Shown here piece after piece: positions 50,564 through 62,572 of a DNA stretch of 64,000 nucleotides. Under the pieces are notes generated by a model. It saw nothing but the letters and a program-made list of their open reading frames with translations, did not search any database and was not told where the DNA came from. Each line of letters starts with the position of its first letter. The first letter of the stretch is position 1. The position numbers were made by a program, and so were the translations under genes. This DNA is from Paraspadella gotoi (lineage: Eukaryota; Chaetognatha): positions 13,343,240 to 13,407,239 of the forward strand of contig CM119263.1 in assembly GCA_051294375.1 (NCBI GenBank), given 5' to 3'.

Positions 50564-50667
50564 GATTGAATGAATGAATGAATGAATGAATGAATGANNN
50601 NNNNNNNGAATGAATGAATGAATGAATGAATGAATGAATGTATTAATGAATTAATGAAATAATGATT
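50564..50667. repeat. (TGAA)n microsatellite with a 10-N gap
   Basis: TGAA repeat broken by 10 N at 50598-50607. The equivalent near 53555 in copy 2 has only a few units. Confidence 0.95.
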
Positions 50668-51689
50668 GAATCATTTTTCATGTAATCTCGAATGATAGAA
50701 TTAAAAGGTTGAGGTGCGAATCTGGCGTGAAGGCAAAGTCCGCTCCACTCCTGAGGGTCGACGGGTCGAAGGATCGCACAGACCAGAGGTGAGGTAAAGA
50801 GGGTAAGGAGATCTCGAACGCGGGGACGAGGTGTTGAGGGGGTACAAATGGAGAGAGATAACCTTCTCTAGAGTGTAGTATTCTTCTCTTTTCTATCCTT
50901 CCAAATTTTTGAGAGTTCTCTTCTTTGTCAAATCTCTGTCTTTGTCTCTTCTAGATTCAGCGTTCTTCGCCTCTATCGGTCGGACAGAGCTATCTGTACA
51001 CGCGCCCCTTTACCGCATAGAATCCTCGTACGCGAAAGGAGGCGGGCCCAACCTCCTTGTTGCCTCCTTTAGACTTTCTCTCAAAGACATTCCTCGCCTC
51101 CATCACTACTTGACTCAAATCTTTTTATTTTCTTTTCTCGACCATGCGTTTTACCTCATCTATCGCTCTCTTCTTCCCGCCGCCTTCCTTTTATCCCGCC
51201 ACCCTAGCTATCCTGCTCCTCACCTTCAGTCTTTTCTCCTTGCCGTCGTCTATCTCTCATCCCTCTCTGTCAAACGAGGCTGTTCGTCCACTCTCGCCTC
51301 ATTGGCTCGTCTCTCCTTCATCTTAAAATTCCTCTTACATTCTTGCGCTTTGTGTTCTGATTTATTCGACAACGCACTTTTTGCGATCACCATGATCAAC
51401 TTATCAGCAGTGAGATTGCGCACATTCTGTGAAAATAATATTTTTTTCTGTCTATTTCAAAAACACAAAACACGCTTCTTTTTTTTCAATTTTTCGACTT
51501 CAAATGGAGAGATCGAAAATTTATTAAAATAATGTTGTGTTTTTAATTATATAATTTAATTACTAATTTCGCGTCTTAAGAGCCAAAGAATTATAAACCT
51601 GAGACAACTGAAAATCACTCTCTCCTTTTGAGTTAAGCGAAAAAATTATAGATATATGTAAAATATAAGTTAATAATTTGAAAAATATG
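50668..51689. other. Non-genic stretch between D copies
   Basis: 50690-50830 aligns loosely with 53690-53870. 51016-51079 duplicates 48422-48490. The rest is pyrimidine-rich, then AT-rich. A 207-codon plus frame (50909-51532) is judged a composition artefact. Confidence 0.5.
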
Positions 51690-52560
51690 ACGAACAGTAT
51701 AAAATTTCCAAGGTCGCGGCAGTGGTGCATTACATTTCAAGAAATTTTTTGCATCGGACAAGAATATGAGCCCAACAAGAATACAAAGCAAAGTCAACAA
51801 AGTAAAGACAAGCAAAATTTCTTTTCTACACATGAGAATCAGAAAATTGAAAGTTCCAAAATAGAACCTACTTTAAGTAAATACTGAAAATTTATGGAAG
51901 TGGGTTGAAAAAAAAAAGTATTTACGGTGTTTGATTCGACATTCGATAGAAAACGAAACTCATTTTACAACTTTTCAGTTTTATGGAAGGTGCCAATTTC
52001 GTCGAAACTTTTCTTCTCTTTATTTCCTTCATTTAAATGTCACATCTATTATCGACAAGCTTTTAAAGATTCAGACCTGAAATACAGACGAAGGGATACA
52101 GTTAAGCTACCGCCGGCCTGCTTTCGATGAAATGTCGGCTTCTACTAGGTTTCAAACATGTTGATCGGTTCCGACAAGGCGGCCGTCGGTTTGGAGCTCT
52201 AGGTTCGGCCTCCAGTTTTCGCCACTGGTTCGGGGCTGGCGTCAAACCGTAGGCGCCGTTAACGTTCAGATCGTCCAAATACGACGCCCTCCACCCAACC
52301 GACGCCACCAAACGCCTCGACTCTACCGCGACCACACGGCCGCCTCCCCGGCTCCCATCCGAAATCGGATCCATTTTTCCCACTTCACTGCACTAACCTT
52401 TGGTTGCCTAAGGAAACACATTTCCTGTTTCACTTTAATAATTTTTTTCTATTATAATATTAATCTTAAAAATATAATATACTCTAAACAATAAAATGTT
52501 AAGTAACCATCCTAGAAAACCACGAAGCAAGCAACCCCTACCCATAGATCATAAGAAAAG

Positions 52561-52619
<59 letters not shown>

Positions 52620-52866
52620 GAGAGAGAGAGAGAGAGAGAGCTGGAGGCGTGTTCGCGGGCACGTCAGCCTTTGCTGCACCAGCTGTTTGGCAGCAGCGAT
52701 CGCAGCGGGACGAGACGCAGCTGCGGGACAGAGGCCGGCTGAGGTTGAAGAATTAATGGGATATCTGGATTTCCTTGGTCGGAAAATTTGGCGCAAATGA
52801 TGCATACCACCTCCGCTCATTCGTGGATCCACCGGCCGCCACCACCGCGCCCCGACTCTGCCATCA

Positions 52867-52900
<34 letters not shown>

Positions 52901-53375
52901 TAAACCGCCGCCGCGGCTATTCGCGCCCTGCTATTCGTCTTAATCCTCGGGCGGAGCGCCAAAAAAAATGGCGCGACTCCTTTGTGTCAACGAGAGTTTT
53001 CAAAAGTTGACCGAGGGAAAATAATTTGGGATAGCGTCATAAATAACTCGCCGACGAAATATTTTGCCCCTGATGATCGCAATACTTTTCGGTATTTTGA
53101 CATATATTTCGCTGTTTTACTTTCGTAAATATATAGTACTGAGCAAGAAAGTTAAGAACTGGAGTGATGGCGTCCGTAGAGTGGGCGGCAGTCAGCGACA
53201 TTATTGACGTGACGAGAAAAGAGCGAAAGAAGAGTTAATTCTCTGGTTCTCGGTAATAACTACTAGGGTCTAAATAGCTTGAGGATTGAAGCAAAAAGGC
53301 AAAGGACATGATTGAGGGTGAGAAAGAAAAGAAAGAAATAAAAAGATAATGACTAATTACTTCAACGGCGAGAAT
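51690..53375. repeat. Duplicated segment D, copy 2
   Basis: Noisier copy of 48823-50540. It retains the minus-strand frame ASVGWRASYLDDLNVNGAY (frame 52102-52383), AATAAA (52019-52024, minus), a (GA)n tract at 52557-52642 and a GCC run at 52869-52899. Downstream of that frame, indels change the C-terminus relative to copy 1. Confidence 0.9.
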
Positions 53376-54626
53376 TCGAAAGTATGAAAATTCTATATTG
53401 AGAAGTTAACGGAGAGCGTCCAATGCTTTTCAAAGAAGCCGATCTCATAAACAACTCTTTTTCTTAACAAAGTTCTCAAAAATAATACTCATTATCCGAG
53501 AACTAGGTATAGCAAACATTACAGAGAGTTTGATATGAATGACATTGAAATGAATGAATGAATGAACTTGTCGGAGATCAGACACCTTCAAGATGAAATC
53601 GAATGACAAGACAATGTAGTTTATATTGTAAGTATCGTATGATTATTTAATTCGATTGATATCATCTTATTTTTTTATGTATATCCTCAGTAGATGGAAT
53701 ACGAATTAAAAGGTTGAGTCTCGACGAATTTAACTTGGCGTGTACTTTTCGGACCCCCATACATACTCGTCCGCTCAACGTCTCTTCTCTCCTCTCTCGT
53801 CCAGTCTGACGCGGTCGACGGCGTCTGATCAGGATCGCGCGCCACGAGACCAGAGGTGATGGCTATACTACTGAGAGGTAATCGTCGGAATCGAACGCGG
53901 TCGGGTCGACGATGCTGTCTCCTTGAGGTCGCGGTGTCGTCCAACATCACAGATGCTCGCAGATCGAAGTCGGGGACAGGCCGTGAACACGGTGCCGCAG
54001 GGTTCTCAAAGGTCAACGCCTCACGGCCGAAGTGGGTACTACAAAGACCGGACAGGAAATCCTCTGCTATCGTCTCTCCTCTGGTGTGTGTGTTCATACA
54101 TGCAAAGTCCTGGTTCTTTTCAGGTCATATTTCGTATCATTGACGAGCGTTAGGTGACACACTAGTGAACACTACTAAATTTTCCTCATCAGATCTCACA
54201 CTAATCTCCTCATCGACTCGAACGACAGGATTGTGAGCTGCAAAGAGTCAGACGTTCGTAGCGCGCAATCAGGAGAGACAGTAAATGAATGTGAGAAAAA
54301 AAAGACTTACTAATAATAGTATGAGATACTTTTCATCCACAATACAATTGACATACTCTGAGGGGCAGTTTTTCTTCGGGGCAGCTAAAACAGCGGTATA
54401 AAGTATTAAAGGGATCGTTGGACACTAAATTATCTGACACGCGAGAGAAACTGAATTATCCTCACGCTCTTCAGGAAGTCGTTATCAGGTCGTTGTACGT
54501 TATCGTCGTACGAGTCGTCGTCGATCGTCGCAGAGTCTGCCTCCTCTTCTCCCGCGGCTTCGAATTGTCTTCGTCTCTTCCGACTCATTTTCTTTTCATG
54601 TTAGGCCTACTCTAAGACCTGACGCT
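53376..54626. other. Noisy stretch without supported gene
   Basis: Continues loose similarity to 50690-50830. A 136-codon minus ATG frame (53687-54097) ends QPFNSYSIY but lies in sequence that looks like uncorrected read data. Remaining sequence shows no feature. Confidence 0.4.
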
Positions 54627-55089
54627 TATCCGAGAAAGAGAGAGAGAGAGAGAATAGAGGAAAGAGAGAGAGAGAGACATAATTGGACGAACGCAGGGCT
54701 TCCTATGACCTACCATTTTAAAAAAACTCGCCGCACTTTTGCCCGAGCGGCATGCCTCTGCTGTCGGCCGCGGATCGTTTCTTCTTCTGTCGTCTCCGTC
54801 TCTCTCCTCCTTCCTCCTCTCCTTCTCGTCTCTCACTTCTTCTCCTCTCTCTCGTCTGCTCTCTCCTTCATGCCCTCTCTCCTCTCCCTCTCTCTCTCTC
54901 TCCTCTCCTCCAGATTTCTCCGCTGCTCGGCTCCTCCCCCTGCATCTCTCTCAGCGCAGCTCCGCTGCATGCTCTCTCCCCGACATCGCTGCCGTCGTCT
55001 TCTCTCCTCACCTCTCTTCTCTCATTTCTATAATGCCTGCTTCCTCCTCTTTCCCGTCGCCTCCATCCTCTCGCTTCCTCCTCGATCTG

Positions 55090-55121
<32 letters not shown>

Positions 55122-55325
55122 TCAGTCTCGGTTCTGTGGTCCTCTTCCCCGTCTCGTGACTCTCTCTCGCGATTTCTCATCGCTTTCCCTGCAATGATTA
55201 CTAGGCGACCTGACTTCCCGGGTATTTCGTCTTACCTCGATTTCCTTTCCTCCTTTTTCGCTCTGTTATTCTCTCCTTTAGGTCTAATTAGGTTTTGGTG
55301 TGCGGCCAATAAACTTCGGGTCGGC
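54627..55325. repeat. Short (GA)n then pyrimidine-rich block
   Basis: GA repeat at about 54634-54677, then CT-rich sequence to 55200 with long but meaningless plus-strand frames. Confidence 0.8.
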
Positions 55326-55350
55326 NNNNNNNNNNNNNNNNNNNNNNNNN
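55326..55350. other. Assembly gap (25 N)
   Basis: Exactly 25 N. GC-rich sequence (GCGCCCCGCGGAGGCCGGG) follows, unlike what precedes it, so the two sides may not be truly adjacent. Confidence 0.99.
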
Positions 55351-56600
55351 CCGCCTTTAAAAGGACCTCGCGCCCCGCGGAGGCCGGGGCTGGTCGGGCC
55401 CCTACTTTCCGGGCCGTGGGGGTGGCAGGCACCCCTCAGTCCTCACCTTAAACGCCTAAGCTGAAAAGAAACAACTCACTCCTATAGCTTTCGGTAATTT
55501 TAAAATCATATTTATATCATATATATGTTTTATGAAACAAATTCAAGCTCTTTTATTTCAGCCCACGTGCGTTTACTCGTATTTACTCGTATATTCGAAA
55601 ATCCATCCCGCCACCTCACAGACACTTCTTTCACCCTCTTTCCTTTTTGGCCAATCGTTTTGGGTCAAGCCAAGGCCACACGTTGCATACACTGGTGAGG
55701 TTCACGCCCCCGTTGCCCCTCGCCCCCGAACAGCTTCTCTCCAACCGACTATCCTCCCCAACTCAGTTTTGCCCCTTTGGACCTTGACCCCGATCTTCCA
55801 CCCCTGAAGAGCAGGGCCCCTCGTGATCTTGAGCCTCCTCGCCCCAAATTCGCCTCCCCCTCCCCCCTCCCTCCGACACGTCCTCGCCCTCCCTTTAAAC
55901 GCCATCACTGCCCCCGGCCTTCATGGGGTTTTAGTCTGACCAACATTATAGAGGATAAGGACGGGTCAAAGTCACGAAAAACAAAATTGCGCTTTCTCCT
56001 CTTTTCTTTCTTTCAGTCTTCCTTTTTTTCCTTTTTTTTTCTCCTTTTCTTTCGTATTTTTTTCTTCTGATATGATTTCTTTGTTTCTTTTTTTTTTCTC
56101 GCAAGCATATTTATCTCTGCCTTTATTACTCTCTTCTCTCTCTTTGTGTTTTTTCCTTCCGTTTATCTTTAATACTTTTTTTCTTATTTCTCTGTCTATT
56201 TCTTTATTTCTTGCGTTTTTATTTTTTGATTTTTTACATCTTTTAGCATCACTTAGGTTAGGATATTTTTACACTCTTATAGACAAAAACATTTTTCACG
56301 GATAAGCAAATATGTAATTTAGCTAAAAACTAATTTTTCTTAAGTTCTAAAGTATCCATGCCTCCCAAGGACTAGCTTCTCCGCGCCATCTTTTTTTTTT
56401 TTGGCAACTACGGTAATAATCCTTGGAAATCATTTAACTCCACCTATAACCGAAAACGATCATCTGAATTAGTTGAAAAAGAGGGAGGAGGTGAGAAAGT
56501 TTCGGTTAAAATGGGGAGACCTGGGGGAGCCTGGAGATTTGGAGGAAAAGTAGGAAGCAAGATTTGGAAAATCAATGTTACAATCAATGGTATAATTTAA
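55351..56600. other. Non-genic stretch
   Basis: GC-rich to 55440, C-rich 55680-55920, T-rich 55980-56280, then AT-rich. No gene or element recognised. Confidence 0.5.
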
Positions 56601-56618
56601 AGGGTAACGATTTTCAAA

Positions 56619-56831
56619 TTGGTAGGTCAGATCGATGCGTTTCGAAAACCAAACTATTCATTCGAATCATACATATACGGGGTGGAGTGGAAAATTAAGG
56701 GTAGAAGCAGACATCCGGGGAAAAGAGCTCAAGGACGCGTCCGTTGGAAAGGGATGCCACGAATGAGACGGAACGCGATGAGTTCGAGAGTTACGATCGT
56801 CTGGAGGGAGGTTGAGGGGCCGTTGGACTAA
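56619..56831 (+). CDS. Candidate terminal exon, 70 codons
   Basis: Open frame with balanced composition: QIDAFRKPNYSFESYIYGVE then WKIKGRSRHPGKRAQGRVRW and a basic stretch ending EVEGPLD. There is no ATG at the 5' end, but CAAATTGGTAG just upstream could be an acceptor. The stop is directly followed by TAATAAA, so an AATAAA is present at once. Arg/Lys-rich, no motif recognised. Confidence 0.25.
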   Translation: MVGQIDAFRKPNYSFESYIYGVEWKIKGRSRHPGKRAQGRVRWKGMPRMRRNAMSSRVTIVWREVEGPLD

Positions 56832-56958
56832 TAAACGACGATCATAACGACAGAACGACTGCTTTGACGACGATGAACGATTTTCGACGAAGAATAATGA
56901 GCTAAAGACTAGTAGCACACGGGAGGAAAACGAGTCCAGACGGTTAGCAGAGAGGTAT

Positions 56959-56987
56959 GTGGAAGTAGGACGTGTCTGGCAGAGAGG

Positions 56988-57064
<77 letters not shown>

Positions 57065-57192
57065 GTGCAATTCCGGTGGTGGAGCCGCCCGAATCAGTTC
57101 AAAACGGCATTACCGACCTTCCCGGTCAATTTAATTTCACAATGCAGACTGCAGAGGTTTTAAGCTTAACTCATAATGACGTAAAACATTAA
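56959..57192 (+). CDS. Open frame crossing a (GA)n tract
   Basis: The (GA)n tract (about 56987-57065) reads as Arg-Glu repeats and continues in frame into SAIPVVEPPESVQNGITDLP and GQFNFTMQTAEVLSLTHNDV before a stop. The tail is balanced and protein-like with no low complexity, but no ATG start precedes the repeat (GTG at 56959). Function unknown. The tail could be an exon whose true 5' end lies in the repeat. Confidence 0.25.
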
Positions 57193-57240
57193 ATGTTTTG
57201 GACGATAGAAAGAGAGTAGGATGGAATTGAGTAGGATGAG

Positions 57241-57438
57241 TCAAAAGCGATGAGAAAGTAGTATTTTGTAAAAAACATGGACACTCGTTACAAACACGGA
57301 CGTCATCATTGCTAAGTTCTTAGTTTTCTGCATGAAAACGATGACCATATCTTTGAACATGCAAACGAGGCTCGAGAGAAAACGAAATAAACGGTGAAGG
57401 GTCGCGACAACCGAGGAATCTCTGGCGCCTTCTTTCAC
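57241..57438 (-). CDS. Hypothetical short frame, weak
   Basis: Minus-strand GTG-started frame of 65 codons with a hydrophobic middle (RFLSSLVCMFKDMVIVFMQK). No splice or promoter support. Listed because the sequence is not low-complexity. The following 57440-57800 shows no other feature. Confidence 0.12.
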   Translation of the reverse strand: MKEGARDSSVVATLHRLFRFLSSLVCMFKDMVIVFMQKTKNLAMMTSVFVTSVHVFYKILLSHRF

Positions 57439-57805
57439 GCTTACGTCTCTCTTCGTCTATGGAGAAGCGACTTCAGCGGAGACTTAGAGGCCGGTGGGGT
57501 TGGCGGCCAAGGCTGAATGGCCACCTTGGCCAGTGATCTGTCGGGCAAGGATCATTGACCAGTGGCTACGGAGTCTAGTGACGACGACGTAAGAAGCAGA
57601 AGCTTACTGCGAAGAAGAATTGATCGTAATTAATTGGAGGAGAACAATGGGTGAATGAGGTGACTCGCTAAAATTGTGAAATCAGAAGTTGTTGACGCAA
57701 AGATGAGAAAATAAGTGATTGCAATCTGTCCCATAATAAAAAACTGACCGACAACAATAACGCGCTCGATATAATAAAAACGCGCGAAGCCAAAGCGAAA
57801 TAAAA

Positions 57806-57845
57806 ATTAATCGCCGCGACCGTTTTATTTTTCGCGGCGATTAAT
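57806..57845. other. Perfect 13-bp hairpin
   Basis: ATTAATCGCCGCG (57806-57818) and CGCGGCGATTAAT (57833-57845) are exact reverse complements around a 14-nt loop ACCGTTTTATTTTT. The stem has a GC-rich core and AT-rich base. It could be a structured RNA element, a cruciform or the remnant of an inverted-repeat element; no neighbouring gene explains it. Confidence 0.9.
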
Positions 57846-57875
57846 ACGAGCGGAATTCAAGCAAATTAAAATGCG

Positions 57876-57987
<112 letters not shown>

Positions 57988-58128
57988 ATAGGATCCCAGA
58001 AAGTGAAAAGATGTCCAACTAATTCCTCTGCCTTTGCTTCATTTGATGCCAAACGAGAGGAAAGAAGGAGTAATGACGCTTATGGCAGTTGGAGCTGGCC
58101 CAAGCCTGGGTGGGGAAGGGGTGGGTGA

Positions 58129-58700
58129 ACGGGTAAGGGGAGACAACGGAAGGAAAGGGAGAAAAAGAAGGACTGAATGAAAATGGGGCGGCACGGTTTC
58201 ATTGAGCGAGAAGGTTGAGGAGTAGGAGTGACTCAGAGGCGAAGGGGAAGGAAGTTAAAAAAATAAAGGGGACGGAAAGGGTAAGGAATGGTGATGACGT
58301 CGGAAATGGAAGACAGTAAAAACAGAAAGAAAGTCAAGAGAAAATATTAGAAGGGAAAAAGAGAAGAAGAATGACGGGAGAGAAAAGGAGGTAATTTTAA
58401 AATGTTGTGATTAAAAGGCACAAAGATACTGCAATTAACACTGCACCGTTTACTTGTAATTTTTAAAACAAAATTTTTTTCTAAAAAAGATACTGAATCT
58501 TTATTTTGTAGACAATTTAAATGTCAATTATTTAATGCTGTAAAAGAGTTTGTTTTAAAACTACTAATACGACAGATTTGATATAAGGTCATTTTTCGGG
58601 TATTAAGTATATCAACGTGATCACCAGCTGAAGAGAAACGTGTCTCTGCCCGGTCCGAAAATCCCTGTGAATGGAAAACAAAGTCCTTCGCGTGAGAGAA

Positions 58701-58733
<33 letters not shown>

Positions 58734-58853
58734 TAGACAGACCTTGTAAAATTATGCAAAGCATGCGGCGGCTGAGAATGGGTTGATAGTACTACGAACG
58801 AGCGTGTGTTCAGAATGCAATGATGGAAAAGGGAAAAACCAGGAGCCACGCGA
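58129..58853. other. Non-genic stretch
   Basis: Purine-rich to 58400, AT-rich to 58600, and a short (GA)n at 58695-58735. No gene recognised. Confidence 0.6.
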
Positions 58854-59143
58854 NNNNNNNNNNNNNNNNNNNNNNNNNNNNNNNNNNNNNNNNNNNNNNN
58901 NNNNNNNNNNNNNNNNNNNNNNNNNNNNNNNNNNNNNNNNNNNNNNNNNNNNNNNNNNNNNNNNNNNNNNNNNNNNNNNNNNNNNNNNNNNNNNNNNNNN
59001 NNNNNNNNNNNNNNNNNNNNNNNNNNNNNNNNNNNNNNNNNNNNNNNNNNNNNNNNNNNNNNNNNNNNNNNNNNNNNNNNNNNNNNNNNNNNNNNNNNNN
59101 NNNNNNNNNNNNNNNNNNNNNNNNNNNNNNNNNNNNNNNNNNN

Positions 59144-59178
<35 letters not shown>
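58854..59178. other. Assembly gap (290 N) ending in (GA)n
   Basis: 290 N (58854-59143), then a GA tract to 59178, so the gap lies at a microsatellite. Confidence 0.99.
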
Positions 59179-59180
<2 letters not shown>

Positions 59181-59344
59181 GATGCGAGGCTGGCTGGTGC
59201 AGGTGGAAGGGCGAGGCTTGATCGAGGGAGAGAACAGATGAGCTGAGTCTGGGATCGAGAAATTACAGAACACAAAAAGATAGGAAAGTAGAGATGATTG
59301 GCGCCAGCTGAGATTAATTTTTAATTCAAGATCTTTGCCAAAGA

Positions 59345-60045
59345 AAAAAAAACGTTTTAGAAAGAATCTGCTGGGTATAGAAAACGTAAGCAGAAAATTA
59401 GCTTGACTCACTTCTGAGCGAAAACGTTTTTTTTAGTCCAAGATTTTTTAAAAGTATTTTTTTTTAATCGACGATTTAAAATGGTTATTTATCCATACTA
59501 TGTTCAAATTTTTTTTTCTTTTTGAAATAACGTAACTTAATTGGANNNNNNNNNNNNNNNNNNNNNNNNNATCATCCTCTCCTCATCTCTCTGCTCTCGT
59601 CATAATGATCTCTCTGCATCTTCTCTCGTCTCGTCTCTCATGGCCTCATCAATCCTTTTCGCACTATCGCGCCAATCGCGTCGGCGACAACTGGTTTTGG
59701 GCAGATTCGATAACACGCGCAATTCTCTCTCTTCTCTCTCCTCTCGAATTCCTCATCCGTCTCTCAACATCTCGTCTCTCGTCTCTGCATCATCTCGTTC
59801 TCCTCTGCTCGCGTCTCTCTCTTCATTCTCTTTTTCCATTAAGTTTCCGTATTTTATCAAAAAGAAAAAAAAATTTGAACATAGTATGGATAAATAACGC
59901 ATTTTAAATCGTCGATTTAAAAAAAAAATAACTTTAAATAAATGCTTGGACATAAAAAAACGTTTTCGCTGCAGAAGTGAGTCATAGCTAAATTTTCTGC
60001 TCGTTTTCTTACGCGCAGGCAGTATTCTTTCTAAAATGGGCGTTT
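59345..60045. repeat. Fold-back inverted repeat around a 25-N gap
   Basis: About 59345-59530 and 59857-60045 are reverse complements with indels. CATACTATGTTCAAATTTTT mirrors AAATTTGAACATAGTATGGA, and the stretches with TTAATCGACGATTTAAAA and GACTCACTTCTGAGCGAAAAC are mirrored too. Between the arms lie a 25-N gap (59546-59570) and a pyrimidine-rich spacer. The right arm is longer because of extra bases, as in uncorrected long reads. A fold-back read is the simplest explanation. Confidence 0.88.
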
Positions 60046-60756
60046 TTTTCCTTTTGAGAGAGAGAGAGAGAAAGAAAGAGAGAGAGGATGAATATTGAAA
60101 AAAGAGGAGACCGTGGGCCACAAATTGAACGCCATTACGACAATAAGCCTCCGACGCGCTCCCCATTGCGCGCCCTTTGACGCCCCCGCCGCCTTAAACG
60201 CCACAACGCAGCTGCCACCTCCTACAACGCCACAGACCACAGCCACCATCGCCCCCTATCGCCGGCGCCTCCTTCGATTTGCTCTCTTCTCCACTTCCGA
60301 TGGGAGTGCTCTCCCTCGTCCGCCCCTATGGTTCAGACTTTCATGGTTGCCACTACTGACATCTCCGCTCACTACAGCCACCACCCCGACCCCCGCCTTT
60401 ACCGTCGCCTCCGTCGGCCCGCGGTCCTCGTCAGAGTGACTGTCAATCTCACGACCCTCGACGCCGATTTGCAAACTGGAGATCTTTTTCTTTTTTCGTT
60501 TTTTTTTTTCTTTTTTTCTTTTTTTATGTTATTGTGTCTTTTTTCATTTCTTTCATTCTTTTTTGTCTTTCTTTGTTTATTATTATTTCTATATATTTAT
60601 TAAGGTAATTGATTTTAAAACATTCTTTCAATTCCAAACAAACCTACCTAACACATAGCTTTACACTTACCCATCGTCTTATTTTTACTTATTTTTCTTT
60701 TCGAATCCTTTTTCTCTCTTTATCTCCAAGCCCCACTTTCCAATCATTCCTCCTTC
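60046..60756. other. GC-rich pocket then T-rich sequence
   Basis: 60110-60480 is GC-rich with three open frames on the plus strand and one on the minus (ATG frame 60256-60474, EGREIDSHSDEDRGPTEATV). None is decisive. 60480-60600 is T-rich. Confidence 0.35.
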
Positions 60757-60973
60757 NNNNNNNNNNNNNNNNNNNNNNNNNNNNNNNNNNNNNNNNNNNN
60801 NNNNNNNNNNNNNNNNNNNNNNNNNNNNNNNNNNNNNNNNNNNNNNNNNNNNNNNNNNNNNNNNNNNNNNNNNNNNNNNNNNNNNNNNNNNNNNNNNNNN
60901 NNNNNNNNNNNNNNNNNNNNNNNNNNNNNNNNNNNNNNNNNNNNNNNNNNNNNNNNNNNNNNNNNNNNNNNNN
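60757..60973. other. Assembly gap (217 N)
   Basis: Unknown sequence; flanks are unrelated in composition. Confidence 0.99.
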
Positions 60974-61187
60974 TTGGGGTGGTCGAAATAGTTCGGGGTA
61001 GCCCGGAAGTGAGCGTTTTTTAGGTGGTCAAGAAAAAGTGGAATGCTACTCGAAGGGTAATAAAACACCGCTTGATCGTTTGATCCAAGTGCGGCTCTCG
61101 AGGTGGTTAAGGTGGCCTCGCGGTGGTCTTCCGGTGGTGGCTCCTGGACGTGCGAATAAATCATTCACCCATTGACTGAAACAAAAC

Positions 61188-61427
61188 GTGCGTGAAGAGA
61201 GGAGGAAGGGGGGAAAAGAAAGAGAAGAAGTAACCCTTATTCGGCGGAAGCCGCGCAAACCAGCCGTTTCTGAGACCCTGGTAGGGCGTTGCGGGGCTCG
61301 GCCTTTTTCGGTGACCTCTTCAAAGCTCACAGATAACGACTTTACTGGCCAAAGGGCTCTCTTTGGTTCCCATGAGAACCCCTTAGCTGATCTCAACCTC
61401 TCCTCTTATTTTTACTTCTTTAGTTAA
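61188..61427 (+). CDS. Hypothetical frame, antisense frame also open
   Basis: An open frame of 79 codons (non-ATG start) with a balanced second half, KPAVSETLVGRCGARPFSVT then SSKLTDNDFTGQRALFGSHE. The opposite strand is open for 116 codons over 61046-61396 (SFEEVTEKGRAPQRPTRVSE). I cannot decide which, if either, is coding. No recognisable family. Confidence 0.2.
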   Translation: MREERRKGGKEREEVTLIRRKPRKPAVSETLVGRCGARPFSVTSSKLTDNDFTGQRALFGSHENPLADLNLSSYFYFFS

Positions 61428-61708
61428 TAATTTACTTCATCTTTTTAGACGATCCGTTTTTTTTTCCTTCGCCCATCCTGACTACTTATGGACCACTGCC
61501 ATTACCATCCTGACCAGGTCCTTCAAAATGATCTTGCTCGCCACGATTCACTTTTCGGTTCGCCAGTGAATTTTCGATTGACGCTTTGATTGTTTTGGAA
61601 ACGAGGCGCGTCATCCATGAAGGACTGAATGAGACAAAAAAACTCGGAATGCCTCTGTGAAATTGTTATATTTGTAGAGGTTATTCAATTTATTGTACTT
61701 TAAATCGA

Positions 61709-61961
61709 ATGTTGCGGTCATTTTCAGAAATTAAATGCGGAGATAGAAAATATTTAGTTAGAACGTTTGAAAAAATGTTTACGTGCTCTTGCTTGTCTTT
61801 CTTCTCCGTATGGCCGTGCCTTTTTAAAACAAGAAAATTTAAAAGGGAAAAATTTTTTTTTTTTAGTCAGGGAAAAAATTTCAAGGGCTTTAGAACTTCA
61901 ACCTTACATAAAGAAAGCCGTTCAGAGAGATAAAAAAAAAAGTTTTAAGAAAAAACCTTAG
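61709..61961 (+). CDS. Hypothetical AT-rich frames, possibly shifted
   Basis: An ATG at 61709 opens MLRSFSEIKCGDRKYLVRTF. From about 61767 the neighbouring frame reads more naturally: KCLRALACLSSPYGRAFLKQ, then REKISRALELQPYIKKAVQR, to a stop at 61959-61961. A shift in the A run before 61775 would join them. CATTTTCAG at about 61725 is a possible acceptor. AT-rich codon choice differs from the GC-rich candidate exons elsewhere. Not recognised. Confidence 0.22.
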
Positions 61962-62051
61962 AGAGAAATTTTAATTTTGTCTCCTTTCTCTCTGATATTT
62001 TTTTCTCCCTACTGGAGAGAAGAAAGAAAGTAGGAATCAAAAGGAGGGAGA

Positions 62052-62155
<104 letters not shown>

Positions 62156-62572
62156 AAGGCGAAAAACAGGGAGTATGAAGGATCTTTCTTTGAATGAGTA
62201 AGTCACGTACGGGAGGAGTGATTTATTGCTGCCTTGGAAAATTGAATCGGGGTGCGGGGCGGCGAAGAGGTAAGGGAAAGGGGGGTGGGAAAGAAAGTAG
62301 GGAGTGAAGGTAGGTAAGAGAAATGGGAGGAGAATCGAAAAGAAAGGGAAAGGAAAGTTGTGGTGCGAAAGGAAGGGAAGTGAACCCGGGTTAAAAATCT
62401 GAGGGGGAGGCGAATGGAACCTTAAGAGGATGGGAGGAACCGTGAGAAGAAAAGATGAAATTGTTAGAGAAAGAAAATTGAGACTTTATTTTTTTTGTTT
62501 TTTAAGTTGAAAATAATATTACAACGATTCGTTATATACATTAAACCACAAAAAATATGCTAAGCAATAAAG

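Noticed and set aside
50909-51532. 207-codon hydrophobic frame resembling a multi-pass membrane protein
   Set aside because: Pyrimidine-rich, non-ATG start, and its block 51016-51079 is read in a different frame in the duplicate at 48422-48490.
53687-54097. 136-codon minus-strand ATG frame with balanced composition
   Set aside because: Lies in the noisy continuation of the second D copy and the corresponding first-copy sequence (50690-50830) does not preserve it.
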